A stretch of 64,000 nt of DNA, taken from Erwinia tracheiphila. Lineage in GTDB: Bacteria; Pseudomonadota; Gammaproteobacteria; Enterobacterales; Enterobacteriaceae. The notes beneath the pieces were generated by a model. The model did not search any database. It saw nothing but the letters and a program-made list of their open reading frames with translations, and was not told the origin of the DNA. A program made the translations under genes and the position numbers. Of the stretch, positions 7,637 to 17,310 are shown one piece after another. The stretch covers positions 1,612,001-1,676,000 of the forward strand of contig NZ_CP089932.1 in assembly GCF_021365465.1 (NCBI RefSeq), written 5' to 3'. Position 1 is the stretch's first letter; each line of letters starts with the position of its first letter.

Positions 7637-7770
7637 CTGGTAACGGTTCTTTCTTCTATTGAAGGCGGGCTGCTGCAATCGCTGGCGTAAGTACTGGAAC
7701 AATGGGTAAGGCTTTTGGAGAAGCTTTCGGTGGTTTATCAAAGGGATTGAGTCGGGATTTAATCCCCTGA
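7637..7770 (+). pseudogene. Second double-glycine-type peptide, degenerate
   Basis: Right after the first peptide gene, one frame reads V-L-S-S-I-E-G-G (7646-7669), like the end of a double-glycine leader but without a start codon. A second frame, one shift away, reads A-A-A-I-A-G-V-S-T-G-T-M-G-K-A-F-G-E-A-F and on to the TGA at 7768-7770. The latter has overlapping G-x-x-x-G motifs, common in membrane-inserting bacteriocins such as colicin V. The leader's N-terminus is missing and a frameshift separates leader from core, so this copy is presumably dead. Confidence 0.45.
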
Positions 7771-7794
7771 AAGTAGCTCAACAACCATCTGATT

Positions 7795-7823
7795 AATGGC
7801 CCCGCAAATGGTGTGGGGCCATT
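7795..7823 (+). terminator. Possible terminator after the peptide genes
   Basis: AATGGCCCC (7795-7803) and GGGGCCATT (7815-7823) form a 9-bp perfect stem with an 11-base loop. There is no T-run after it, so termination would be weak; it may separate high-level peptide expression from low-level exporter expression. Confidence 0.4.
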
Positions 7824-8002
7824 ACTAACCCCTTCTAAATAAAGTTTAATGTTACCAGAAAATCTCAATTCGCATTTCTTCCATTTTCATGCACCTTTCT
7901 GCTCTTGGGAAATATCACTTTCTGCCCGGCAAAAGCCATGCGTAATTTATTGTATACGGTGGCGGTGGATGCTGAGTCGCCGTTTTTCAGGAGAGTAAAA
8001 GA

Positions 8003-9283
8003 ATGCTTTTCAGACAGGAAGCGCTGGTGCACAGAAAACGACGCTGGGCAGGAAAAGCCGTGCTTATTCCTCCTCTTTCCCCATTACTGGTCAGCGGATT
8101 TACCATCCTGTTTTTCCTGTGCCTGTTGATTTTGTTGATCTCTGGCACCTATACAAGGCGGGTTGCCGTCAGGGGCGAACTGGTCTCAGTGCCGCGGGCG
8201 ATAACATTATTCTCAGAAGCCCGGGGAGTTATTGTTTCTCAGCGTGTCTGGCCCGGAGAACGGGTTAAAAAGGGGCAACCCTTAATGGATATTGACATCA
8301 GCAGAACCACATTGTCGGGTGGCGTCAGTATACGCCAGCGAGAAACCATTCGCGGCCAGATAAATACCGTGGAAAGTATTATCTCCAGACTCAGAGAAAA
8401 CAGGAAAATTACGCTGGAAACCCTGACCGCCCAAAAAGCGCGCTATGAAGAAGCGTTGCGCCGTTCTTCTGATATTCTCCACCAGTCGCAGCAGGGCATC
8501 GCAATTATGAAGGCCAATATGGAAAATTACCGTGATTATCACCGCCGTGGCCTGATTAACCAGGATCAATTGTCCAGTCAAACGGCGCTTTATTACCAGC
8601 AGCAGAATGACCTGCTGACGCTGGTCACACAAAATGAACAAAATGCTCTGCAGGTGATGTCTCTTGAGGGGAATATTCACACGCAGGCGACGGATTTTGA
8701 TAACCGAATCTACCAGCTAGAGATACAACGAAGCGATCTTAACCGGCAACTCACGGATGCTGAAGCTGCAGGCACGCTGGTAGTCACGTCACCAACGGAT
8801 GGACGAGTTGATTCGGTGAATACGGCAACAGGACAGGTTGCCCGTGCGAGCGATGCGCTGATGCAAATCATTCCCGGAAACGTATCACGCTATCAGCTTG
8901 TGCTGTGGGTACCTGACAATGCGGCACCCTTTCTGCGTGTTGGCGATAAAGTGAATATTCGCTACGATGCGTTTCCTTCGGAAAAGTTTGGTCTGTATCC
9001 GGGGCACATTGTTGCCGTGGCGGGGGTGCCGGCAACCTTTCAGGAGATGGCCACTTACCCCTCTGCCCCCGGCTCTGATGCTCTGGCTCCCCAGACCTGG
9101 TATCGCGTCACTGTTGAACCGGACTCCAGCCGCTTCGTCTGGCAGGGCCGCCAGTTGCCTGCGGAGAATGGGATGAAAGCGTCAGTCACGCTTTTTCTCG
9201 AAGAACGGCGGCTTTATCAGTGGATACTATCACCCTTTTACGATTTGGCAGCGAGCGCAGGAGGGCCATCCGGTGGAGAATAA
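8003..9283 (+). CDS. CvaA-like membrane fusion protein of the peptide exporter
   Basis: A 426-residue HlyD-family periplasmic adaptor. A basic N-terminus (F-R-Q-E-A-L-V-H-R-K) is followed by one membrane segment (about residues 28-48), a long coiled-coil hairpin (about 115-255) and a C-terminal beta-barrel ending in E-R-R-L-Y-Q-W-I-L-S-P-F-Y-D. These end motifs, plus N-M-E-N-Y-R and N-I-R-Y-D-A-F-P-S-E-K-F-G, are those of CvaA from the colicin V system. It would link the inner-membrane exporter to TolC. AGGAG lies 7-8 nt before the ATG at 8003. It overlaps the transporter gene by 11 bases. Confidence 0.9.
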   Translation: MLFRQEALVHRKRRWAGKAVLIPPLSPLLVSGFTILFFLCLLILLISGTYTRRVAVRGELVSVPRAITLFSEARGVIVSQRVWPGERVKKGQPLMDIDISRTTLSGGVSIRQRETIRGQINTVESIISRLRENRKITLETLTAQKARYEEALRRSSDILHQSQQGIAIMKANMENYRDYHRRGLINQDQLSSQTALYYQQQNDLLTLVTQNEQNALQVMSLEGNIHTQATDFDNRIYQLEIQRSDLNRQLTDAEAAGTLVVTSPTDGRVDSVNTATGQVARASDALMQIIPGNVSRYQLVLWVPDNAAPFLRVGDKVNIRYDAFPSEKFGLYPGHIVAVAGVPATFQEMATYPSAPGSDALAPQTWYRVTVEPDSSRFVWQGRQLPAENGMKASVTLFLEERRLYQWILSPFYDLAASAGGPSGGE

Positions 9284-11396
9284 AGACCCGATGTCGTGGA
9301 TAACAGACAGACTTGACCTTAGCTTCCGTCGTCGCTTTCCCCTTATCCTGCAGACTGAATCGGCTGAATGTGGGTTGGCCTGCCTTGCAATGATTATAAG
9401 ATGGTTCGGGCAGAATACTGATTTACTTTCCCTGCGGCATGCACACGGTATTTCTTCCCGTGGCGCTACCCTTGCTGAGTTGATGAACATAGCATCCCGG
9501 ATCGGAATGGCCACGCGTCCGTTGTCCCTGGATCTGGATGAGCTGCCAGAGATACGACTTCCCTGTATTCTGCACTGGGACTTCAGCCATTTTGTTGTGC
9601 TGGTAAAAGTGAATAAAGAAAGATGCGTCATTCACGATCCTGCTTTGGGGAGAAGGGTGATAGGGCGGCGTGAACTTTCTGAACATTTTACCGGGGTAGC
9701 ACTGGAAATATGGCCCGATGCCGATTTCACGCAGGTAGGACAGAGAACGCGTCTTCATACAGCAAGGCTGGCGCGCAACATTGTCGGCCTGCGTGCATCA
9801 CTAACAGTAATATTCAGTCTTTCACTGATGATTGAGTTCATTGGTCTGCTACTGCCCGTTGGCACGCAGATGGTTATGGATCATGCCGTGCCGGCGGATG
9901 ACCGCGGTCTGCTGATGATAATCTGTCTGGGGCTGTTATTGCTCACCCTGCTGCAGGCAGGACTGAACGTACTGCGAAACTGGACTTCGCTCATTATGAA
10001 CACCATGACGGATATTCAGTGGAAGGACGGCCTTTTTCGCCACCTCTTGCGCCTGCCGCTGATCTGGTTTGAAAAGCGTCAAACGGGAGATATCCAGTCC
10101 CGATTCAGTTCGCTGGATGCAATTCGCACCACGTTTACCCGCAATATCACGGGTGCACTGACTGACGGTATCATGTCAGTGGGTGCGCTGGTGCTACTGT
10201 GTCTTTACGGTGGTTGGCTTGCTGCCGTTGTGGTGGCGATCACTGCGCTTTATGTCCTGATCAGGCTGCTGGTTTATCCTGTTTATCGGCAAACGTCAGA
10301 AGAATTGCTGGTAAAAAATGGCAGGGCGGCTTCATCGTTTACCGAGACATTGTTTGGTATGGCGACGGTCAGAGCGCAGGGATTGTCGGAACGTCGCCGA
10401 CAGAACTGGCTTAGTCAGGTCTCTGATAGCGTAAACACAGGATTCAAACTGGCTCGCTTTGATATGTTTTTCGACGTGCTGAGTGCGTTTATCAGCGCCT
10501 GCGATAATGTGCTGATTCTGTGGCTGGGTATCTCACGCGTAATGGATAACCAGATGACCGTTGGCGCATTTGTCGCCTTCAGTGCTTTCCGTGGGTTGTT
10601 TTCGGACCGGATTTTGTCTCTGACCGGGCTGTTTGCCCAGCTGCGGATGTTGTCAATACACAATGAGAGAATAGCGGATATCGCCCTCAGTGAGGCGGAG
10701 CCTGAAAATTCCTTAAAGCCACCACTGGCAGGTGACGGTGCGCTCTCTCTCAGGGCGGAGGCGCTGTCATTTTGTTATGACGCACAAAGTCCTGCTGTTT
10801 TTAGCGGTCTGAATATGCATATTCGTGCAGGAGAAAGCGTGGCCATTACCGGGCCATCGGGATGCGGGAAAAGTACGCTGATGAAGGTGCTCTGCGGCCT
10901 TAGTGAGCCAACCGAAGGTCAGGTGATGGCTGACGGCAAGAATATTAACGCTATGGGGACAGGGTCTTACAGACAGGTGGTGGCCTGTATTTTGCAGGAA
11001 GATCGGCTTTTTTCTGGTTCTCTGAAGGATAATATTACTGGCTTTAGTGAACATGCAGACCAGATACTGATGGAGCGTTGTGCAAGAAGCGCACATATTC
11101 ATGAGGATATCCTCGCTCTGCCTATGGGTTATGAAACGTTAATTGGTGAACTGGGCGAAGGGTTATCCGGTGGACAGCGACAGAGAATTTTTATTGCCCG
11201 TGCTCTATACCGTCGACCCCGCATCCTGTTTATGGATGAAGCGACCAGCCATCTTGACGAGAAAAATGAGCAGTTAATAAATCAGGCCATTGCGGCACTG
11301 GATATCACCCGCGTGATCATTGCACATCGGTCATCTACCATCGAATCGGCTGATCGGGTGATTAGTTTAGGATCGGCTGTACAGACGAAAACATAA
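9273..11396 (+). CDS. CvaB-like C39-peptidase ABC exporter
   Basis: A 707-residue exporter that cuts the leader and pumps the peptide. Domains: C39 peptidase (about 20-150) with the catalytic Cys in S-A-E-C-G-L-A-C, His in W-D-F-S-H-F-V-V-L and Asp in H-D-P-A-L-G-R; six-helix membrane domain (about 170-440); nucleotide-binding domain with Walker A G-P-S-G-C-G-K-S-T, signature L-S-G-G-Q-R-Q-R, Walker B I-L-F-M-D-E-A-T and the H-loop in I-A-H-R. All key residues are present. The GTG start at 9273 is supported by AGGAGG 8 nt upstream; ATG 9291 is the alternative. Overlap with the adaptor gene implies coupled translation. Its likely cargo is the peptide encoded at 7337. Confidence 0.92.
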   Translation: MENKDPMSWITDRLDLSFRRRFPLILQTESAECGLACLAMIIRWFGQNTDLLSLRHAHGISSRGATLAELMNIASRIGMATRPLSLDLDELPEIRLPCILHWDFSHFVVLVKVNKERCVIHDPALGRRVIGRRELSEHFTGVALEIWPDADFTQVGQRTRLHTARLARNIVGLRASLTVIFSLSLMIEFIGLLLPVGTQMVMDHAVPADDRGLLMIICLGLLLLTLLQAGLNVLRNWTSLIMNTMTDIQWKDGLFRHLLRLPLIWFEKRQTGDIQSRFSSLDAIRTTFTRNITGALTDGIMSVGALVLLCLYGGWLAAVVVAITALYVLIRLLVYPVYRQTSEELLVKNGRAASSFTETLFGMATVRAQGLSERRRQNWLSQVSDSVNTGFKLARFDMFFDVLSAFISACDNVLILWLGISRVMDNQMTVGAFVAFSAFRGLFSDRILSLTGLFAQLRMLSIHNERIADIALSEAEPENSLKPPLAGDGALSLRAEALSFCYDAQSPAVFSGLNMHIRAGESVAITGPSGCGKSTLMKVLCGLSEPTEGQVMADGKNINAMGTGSYRQVVACILQEDRLFSGSLKDNITGFSEHADQILMERCARSAHIHEDILALPMGYETLIGELGEGLSGGQRQRIFIARALYRRPRILFMDEATSHLDEKNEQLINQAIAALDITRVIIAHRSSTIESADRVISLGSAVQTKT

Positions 11397-12057
11397 ATTG
11401 CTTACAGAGAGAGTCGTGAAGAAAAAACAGTGAATTGATAATGGCAATCTTTCTGCCGTGATCGGATAGGGCTAATGCTTATCAGATGACCGATAACATC
11501 CTCTTACAGGAAGTTAAAATGGTCCAGGTCACCTTCTGTGGCCTGTTTACCATAAATGTTCGGGGCGTTTATGTCAGTCATGGATGAGATTAATCAGCGG
11601 TACGTTAACGCTGAACATGTCTGTATCAACTTTAGCATTGATGGTGGAGGGATGATCCCCGGTTTTGTTGATGGACCATGCCATTTTCATATCCCGATTG
11701 CCTGTGGCCATTGTTAATCTCTCAGTGGTGGACTCTGCTGCAACGATTCCCTATTGTGAAGCCTGTTTAAGGTAATCTGATAGAATTGTTCAAATTCAGA
11801 TTTGTTGTTCACATTCTGACAAACGCGTTGTCAGAGTCTGGAACGGTTGGTTAGTACGCCAGCAAAAACCGACTGGTGGAATATTGTCAACGGTATCGCG
11901 TGTAAGGCGGGACAACGTTGGCAAATATATCTGAATGATATGACGATTTTTATATCAGGCAGGCCCTGTAAATGATAAAAAATCGTCAGTTTGTTCTGTG
12001 GTTAACATAAGGCGTGAGCTGCTGATGGTATCTGTCTTTTTACTTGCCTTTGCAGCT
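11397..12057. other. Gap after the exporter; only short unproven frames
   Basis: No gene can be supported. A 48-codon plus-strand frame at 11571-11717 (ending P-I-A-C-G-H-C) and an overlapping minus-strand frame at 11716-11576 both lack a family match. One might have been expected to be an immunity gene, but neither shows a convincing membrane protein. The rest is A/T-rich DNA leading to the arn promoter region. Confidence 0.35.
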
Positions 12058-12074
12058 CTTAATTTTCAATTAAG
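12058..12074. promoter_or_regulatory. PmrA-box-like hexamer pair upstream of arnB
   Basis: CTTAAT, five bases, ATTAAG: two PmrA-type half-sites with the right spacing, but the second is inverted instead of direct. It lies 238 bases before arnB. In enteric bacteria arn operons are activated by PmrA, so it is a candidate operator, not a proven one. Confidence 0.3.
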
Positions 12075-12311
12075 AAATATGCTCTATCGTTAGCGAAACG
12101 TTGAACTTGAGCGGTTAACATCATGCCACAATGCCCCATATCTGTATAAGGACAAAAGGTTTGTTAAAAAGTATCAGCGAAACTTTCGTTTTCTATTGGC
12201 ACGGTTAGAAATAACTTTGATACCATTTCAAATGGTTATCAATATAACGGACGATGTAAATCGCACATTCTGTTAAAGTAAACTCAGGTGACTATTAAAG
12301 GAAGTTTGATT

Positions 12312-13463
12312 ATGTCCGAATTTCTCCCCTTCTCGCGTCCGGCGATGGGTGAAGATGAATTGGCTGCCGTTAGTGACGTGCTCCGTTCTGGCTGGATTAC
12401 CACCGGCCCCCAAAATCAGCAATTGGAAAAAGCGTTCTGTGAACTGACCGGCAATCAGCATGCCATTGCGGTCAGTTCTGCCACGGCGGGGATGCATGTC
12501 ACACTGATGGCTCTGGGTATTGGTGCAGGTGATGAGGTGATTTCTCCCTCGCTGACCTGGGTTTCCACTCTGAACATGATTGCTCTGCTGGGCGCTGAAC
12601 CGGTCATGGTGGACGTTGACCGTGATACGTTGATGGTTACCCCCGCGCTGATTGAAGCGGCGATTACGCCACGAACGAAAGCGATTATCCCTGTACATTA
12701 TGCTGGCGCACCGGCAGACATTGACGCCATTCACGCTATCGGTAAACGTCACGGTATTCCCGTTATTGACGATGCTGCGCATTCTACCGGCACCTTTTAT
12801 AAAAGGCGCCATGTGGGCGCGATCGGTACGGCAATATTTTCCTTCCACGCCATCAAAAATATGACGTGTGCCGAAGGCGGTCTGGTGGTCACGGATGATG
12901 AATCCCTGGCAAACCGTATTCGAAGCCTGAAGTTTCACGGGTTAGGTGTGGATGCTTTCGATCGCCAGACCCATGGTCGGTCACCACAGGCTGAAGTTAT
13001 CACTCCTGGTTATAAGTACAATCTGGCGGATATTAATGCTGCCATCGCGCTGGTACAGCTGGAAAAACTGCCCCGGCTTAATGCACGCCGTGAAGAAATT
13101 GCTGTGCGCTATTTGCGTGAGCTGGCCGATACGCCATTCCTGCCACTATCCCAGCCGGAATACTCACACCAGCATGCCTGGCACCTGTTTATCCTGCGCG
13201 TCGATGAGGCGCGCTGTGGACTGACGCGTGATGAACTGATGCAGGCACTGAAAGAACGCAATATCGGTACCGGCCTGCATTTCCGTGCGGCGCACACCCA
13301 GAAATATTATCGTGAGCGTTTTCCAGAGCTTTCGCTCCCCGCCACCGAGTGGAATTCGCCGCGTATCTGTTCGATCCCATTATTCCCTACAATGACCGAT
13401 GACGATGTTAGCCGCGTAATTACCGCGCTGCGTGAGATCGCTGAGAAATTTCATGACCGCTGA
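12312..13463 (+). CDS. arnB: UDP-4-amino-4-deoxy-L-arabinose aminotransferase
   Basis: A 383-residue PLP-dependent aminotransferase that converts UDP-4-keto-pentose to UDP-L-Ara4N in the cytoplasm. The PLP lysine sits in [15 protein letters not shown]; other family blocks are [16 protein letters not shown] and P-G-Y-K-Y-N-L. The start at 12312 ([10 protein letters not shown]) follows AAAGGAAG and matches E. coli ArnB; the upstream in-frame GTG at 12288 is less likely. It is the first gene of the seven-gene operon, with an 11-base overlap into arnC. Confidence 0.97.
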   Translation: MSEFLPFSRPAMGEDELAAVSDVLRSGWITTGPQNQQLEKAFCELTGNQHAIAVSSATAGMHVTLMALGIGAGDEVISPSLTWVSTLNMIALLGAEPVMVDVDRDTLMVTPALIEAAITPRTKAIIPVHYAGAPADIDAIHAIGKRHGIPVIDDAAHSTGTFYKRRHVGAIGTAIFSFHAIKNMTCAEGGLVVTDDESLANRIRSLKFHGLGVDAFDRQTHGRSPQAEVITPGYKYNLADINAAIALVQLEKLPRLNARREEIAVRYLRELADTPFLPLSQPEYSHQHAWHLFILRVDEARCGLTRDELMQALKERNIGTGLHFRAAHTQKYYRERFPELSLPATEWNSPRICSIPLFPTMTDDDVSRVITALREIAEKFHDR

Positions 13464-14433
13464 ACAGCCTATTAACAAAGTTTCCGTAGTAATTCCCGTT
13501 TACAACGAACAGGAAAGTTTACCAGAATTACTCCGTCGCACTAATGACGCCTGCGCCTTACTTCCGATGGATTATGAAATTCTGCTGATCGATGACGGCA
13601 GCAGCGATAACTCAGCCACCATGCTGGCGGCGGCGGCGGAAGAGGAGGGCAGTCACGTTGTCGCTGTCTTGCTTAACCGGAACTACGGTCAGCATTCAGC
13701 AATTATGGCAGGCTTCAGCAATGTCAGCGGTGATTTGATTATCACGCTGGATGCTGATTTGCAAAACCCGCCTGAGGAGATCCCGCGTCTGGTTGCGACC
13801 GCGCAGGAAGGTTATGACGTAGTGGGTACCGTGCGTCAGAATCGTCAGGACAGCTGGTTTCGTAAGAAAGCATCCCGTTTGATAAATCATTTGATCCAGC
13901 GAACCACGGGCAAAGCAATGGGCGACTACGGATGTATGCTGCGTGCTTATCGCCGTCATATCATTGACGCCATGTTGCATTGCCATGAACGTAGTACCTT
14001 TATCCCGATTCTTGCCAATACCTTTGCCCGTCGGGCGATTGAGATCCCGGTCATGCATGCTGAAAGGGAGTTTGGCGACTCGAAATACAGCCTGATGCGT
14101 CTGATTAATCTGATGTATGATCTGGTGACCTGTCTGACTACTACGCCGTTACGTATGCTTAGTGTGGTGGGTAGCCTGATTGCGCTGGCCGGGTTTGCTT
14201 TTTCTCTGTTGTTGATCTGCCTGCGCCTGTTTTTGGGTCCGCATTGGGCTGCTGACGGCGTATTCATGCTCTTTGCCGTACTGTTTATTTTTATCGGCGC
14301 ACAATTTGTTGGCATGGGGCTGCTGGGTGAATACATTGGACGTATCTATAACGATGTTCGTGCCCGTCCCCGTTACTTTATTCAGCGTGTGATCAACGCT
14401 TCCCATCCCGTCTCTACTGAGGACGACAAATAA
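13453..14433 (+). CDS. arnC: Undecaprenyl-phosphate Ara4FN transferase
   Basis: A 326-residue GT2-family glycosyltransferase that moves formylated aminoarabinose from UDP to undecaprenyl phosphate at the inner membrane. The catalytic domain has [21 protein letters not shown] and the D-A-D-L-Q-N-P-P motif; two C-terminal membrane helices lie at about 230-295. The ATG at 13453 overlaps the end of arnB, and the stop overlaps arnA's start by one base. Confidence 0.97.
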   Translation: MTAEQPINKVSVVIPVYNEQESLPELLRRTNDACALLPMDYEILLIDDGSSDNSATMLAAAAEEEGSHVVAVLLNRNYGQHSAIMAGFSNVSGDLIITLDADLQNPPEEIPRLVATAQEGYDVVGTVRQNRQDSWFRKKASRLINHLIQRTTGKAMGDYGCMLRAYRRHIIDAMLHCHERSTFIPILANTFARRAIEIPVMHAEREFGDSKYSLMRLINLMYDLVTCLTTTPLRMLSVVGSLIALAGFAFSLLLICLRLFLGPHWAADGVFMLFAVLFIFIGAQFVGMGLLGEYIGRIYNDVRARPRYFIQRVINASHPVSTEDDK

Positions 14434-16415
14434 TGAAAGCAGTTGTTTTTGCCTACCACGATATGGGGTGCATTGGTCTCAATGCGCTGGTTAAGGCTGG
14501 TTATAAAATTGAAGCTATTTTTACACACCCTGATTCAGCCGCTGAGAATCCTTTTTTTGCTTCGGTAGCCCGCACGGCAGCCGATCTTGATATCCCGGTG
14601 TTTGCCCCGGAAGACGTCAATCACCCGTTATGGATTGACCGCATCCGTGCGATGGCCCCGGAGGCTATTTTCTCTTTTTATTATCGCAATTTGTTGTGTG
14701 AAAAGATCCTTAACTGCGCACCTGCCGGAGCATTCAATCTGCATGGTTCGCTGCTGCCTAAATACCGTGGACGTGCACCGTTAAACTGGGTTCTGGTCAA
14801 TGGCGAAAGCGAAACCGGCGTGACCCTGCATCGGATGACCGCCAGTGCTGATGCCGGTGATATCCTTGTGCAGGAAAAAGTACAGATTTCTGCCGACGAT
14901 AATGCACTGACGCTGCATCGTAAATTAAATGCGACAGCGGAAACGCTGCTGGCTGACGCATTGCCAGCATTGAAGGCGGGCCAGCTTACCGCCAGCCCGC
15001 AGGATCACTCTCAGGCGACCGTTGTGGGTCGGCGCAGGCCTGAAGACGGTCGCATTGACTGGTCGCTGTCGGCTAGTGTCGTCAATAATCTGGTGCGGGC
15101 GGTGACAGAGCCGTGGCCGGGTGCGTTTGGCTATGTGGGTTCCGCCAAATTTATCGTCTGGAAGGGGAAGGTCCGTCAGGATCAGCCTGCGGCAAAAGCC
15201 GGTACGGTGCTGTCAGTCAGTCCACTGATTGTTGCATGCGGTGAGGGTGCACTGGAAATTGTCACCGGCCAGAGTGAAAACGGCGTTTATATGCAGGGCA
15301 CCCAGCTGGCACAAACGCTCGGTCTGGTGTGCGGCGCACTGTTAAGCAATCAGCCGGTAACCACTGTTAAGCGTCGTACCCGTGTACTGATACTTGGCGT
15401 AAATGGTTTTATTGGTAATCATCTGACCGAGCGTCTTCTGAAGGATGATGACTTTGATATTTATGGTCTTGATATCGGCTCTGATGCCATCAGTCGCTTT
15501 ATCGGTCATCCGCGCTTTCAATTTGTGGAAGGGGATATCAGCATCCATTCAGAATGGATCGAGTATCACATCAAAAAATGTGATGTGATCCTGCCGCTGG
15601 TTGCTATTGCCACGCCAATTGAGTACACCCGAAACCCACTGCGCGTTTTCGAGCTGGATTTTGAAGAGAACCTGAAAATTATCCGTGACTGCGTTAAGTA
15701 CAAAAAACGCGTCATCTTTCCATCGACTTCTGAAGTTTACGGCATGTGTGACGACCCTGACTTCGATGAAGACAGCTCCAATCTGGTGGTCGGGCCTATT
15801 AATAAGCAGCGCTGGATCTACTCCGTTTCCAAACAGCTGTTGGACCGGGTGATTTGGGCATATGGCGATAAGGAAGGGCTGCGTTTCACGCTGTTCCGTC
15901 CCTTTAACTGGATGGGCCCGCGTCTTGATAACCTCAATGCCGCACGTATTGGCAGCTCACGCGCCATCACCCAGCTCATCCTTAACCTGGTGGAAGGCTC
16001 GCCGATTAAGTTGATCGACGGTGGCAGACAGAAACGCTGTTTTACCGATATCAGCGATGGCGTGGAAGCGTTGTTCCGCATTATTGAGAACAAAAACAAC
16101 AATTGTGACGGACAGATCATTAACATTGGTAACCCGGAGAATGAAGCGAGCATCAAAGAGCTGGCTGAACAGCTTCTGGAGAGCTTCGAACGCCATCCGT
16201 TGCGTAACCAGTTCCCACCGTTTGCCGGCTTCCGCGACGTGGAAAGCAGCAGCTACTATGGTAAAGGCTATCAGGACGTCGAGCACCGTAAGCCGGCTGT
16301 TCGCAACGCCCGTCGTCTGTTAGGCTGGACGCCAACGGTAACTATGGATAAAACCATTGATAATACGCTGGATTTCTTCCTGCGCACCGCTGATGGCGTG
16401 GAAGAAAACCAATGA
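14433..16415 (+). CDS. arnA: Bifunctional UDP-L-Ara4N formyltransferase / UDP-glucuronate dehydrogenase
   Basis: A 660-residue two-domain enzyme. The N-terminal formyltransferase domain (about 1-300) has [14 protein letters not shown] (Asn and His) and D-A-G-D-I-L-V (Asp). The C-terminal SDR decarboxylase domain (about 315-660) has [17 protein letters not shown] and Y-S-V-S-K-Q. It supplies the first oxidative step and the later N-formylation of the Ara4N pathway. Length equals the E. coli protein. It overlaps arnC by one base and arnD by four. Confidence 0.97.
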   Translation: MKAVVFAYHDMGCIGLNALVKAGYKIEAIFTHPDSAAENPFFASVARTAADLDIPVFAPEDVNHPLWIDRIRAMAPEAIFSFYYRNLLCEKILNCAPAGAFNLHGSLLPKYRGRAPLNWVLVNGESETGVTLHRMTASADAGDILVQEKVQISADDNALTLHRKLNATAETLLADALPALKAGQLTASPQDHSQATVVGRRRPEDGRIDWSLSASVVNNLVRAVTEPWPGAFGYVGSAKFIVWKGKVRQDQPAAKAGTVLSVSPLIVACGEGALEIVTGQSENGVYMQGTQLAQTLGLVCGALLSNQPVTTVKRRTRVLILGVNGFIGNHLTERLLKDDDFDIYGLDIGSDAISRFIGHPRFQFVEGDISIHSEWIEYHIKKCDVILPLVAIATPIEYTRNPLRVFELDFEENLKIIRDCVKYKKRVIFPSTSEVYGMCDDPDFDEDSSNLVVGPINKQRWIYSVSKQLLDRVIWAYGDKEGLRFTLFRPFNWMGPRLDNLNAARIGSSRAITQLILNLVEGSPIKLIDGGRQKRCFTDISDGVEALFRIIENKNNNCDGQIINIGNPENEASIKELAEQLLESFERHPLRNQFPPFAGFRDVESSSYYGKGYQDVEHRKPAVRNARRLLGWTPTVTMDKTIDNTLDFFLRTADGVEENQ

Positions 16416-17305
16416 GAAAAGTTGGCCTCCGTATAGATGTTGATACCTGGCGTGGCACCCGTGACGGTGTTCCCAGGCTACTGGAAATTCTCAGCTTACA
16501 TCGCACTCAGGCCACTTTTTTCTTCAGCGTTGGGCCAGATAACATGGGGCGCCACTTGTGGCGCCTGTTAAAGCCTAAATTTCTGTGGAAAATGTTGCGC
16601 TCGAATGCCGCATCGCTATACGGCTGGGATATTTTGCTGGCGGGTACCGCCTGGCCTGGCCGTAATATTGGCAAAGAGCTGGCTGAGATCATTAATGCGA
16701 CGGTGGATCATCATGAGGTTGGGCTGCATGCATGGGATCATTTTGCCTGGCAAACCTGGGCAGGCGTCTGGTCGCCAGAACAGTTGACCCGACAGATCCG
16801 CCTGGGACGTGATGCGCTAAGTGTTATTTCCGGGCAGCCGGTAACCTGCTCTGCCGTCGCGGGATGGCGCGCTGACCAGCGCGTCGTTGAAGCCAAGCAG
16901 GGCTTCTGTTTCCACTACAATAGCGATTGTCGTGGCAGTACGCCTTTTCTGCCGCTGTTGGATGATGGTAGCACTGGTACGGTGCAGATTCCGGTGACGC
17001 TGCCAACCTGGGATGAAGTGGTGGGTTCTTCGGTCAGTAAAGAAAATTTTAATGCTTTTATTATTGACCAGATTCTGCAGGACCGCGGCACGCCGGTTTA
17101 TACCATTCATGCTGAAGTGGAGGGTATTGTGATGAGCGAGTTGTTCAGCGATCTGTTAACGCTGGCAAATCAGGCAGGTATCCAGTTTTGTCCTCTGAGT
17201 GAACTGCTGCCTGACGATCTCTCCATCCTGCCGACAGGAAAAATTGTCCGGGGTAGTCTCCCTGGCCGTGAAGGATGGCTTGGATGCCAGCAATCAGTTG
17301 AGTAA
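16412..17305 (+). CDS. arnD: 4-deoxy-4-formamido-L-arabinose-phosphoundecaprenol deformylase
   Basis: A 297-residue polysaccharide-deacetylase-like metalloenzyme that removes the formyl group from lipid-linked Ara4FN. It begins [11 protein letters not shown], carrying the metal Asp pair, with [10 protein letters not shown] giving the histidine ligands and catalytic Asp/His region. The ATGA overlap with arnA suggests translational coupling. Length is close to E. coli ArnD (296). Confidence 0.96.
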   Translation: MRKVGLRIDVDTWRGTRDGVPRLLEILSLHRTQATFFFSVGPDNMGRHLWRLLKPKFLWKMLRSNAASLYGWDILLAGTAWPGRNIGKELAEIINATVDHHEVGLHAWDHFAWQTWAGVWSPEQLTRQIRLGRDALSVISGQPVTCSAVAGWRADQRVVEAKQGFCFHYNSDCRGSTPFLPLLDDGSTGTVQIPVTLPTWDEVVGSSVSKENFNAFIIDQILQDRGTPVYTIHAEVEGIVMSELFSDLLTLANQAGIQFCPLSELLPDDLSILPTGKIVRGSLPGREGWLGCQQSVE

Positions 17306-17310
17306 TTTTT

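Noticed and set aside
7410..7643. Alternative plus-strand frame with L-A-L-A-M-L-F-A repeats over the tandem array
   Set aside because: It has no ribosome site or leader, and its regularity follows from the 24-bp repeat. The frame starting at 7337 has leader, site and exporter context.
7656..7868. 70-residue minus-strand frame as possible immunity gene
   Set aside because: It is antisense to the degenerate peptide, has no membrane segment typical of immunity proteins and no start site.
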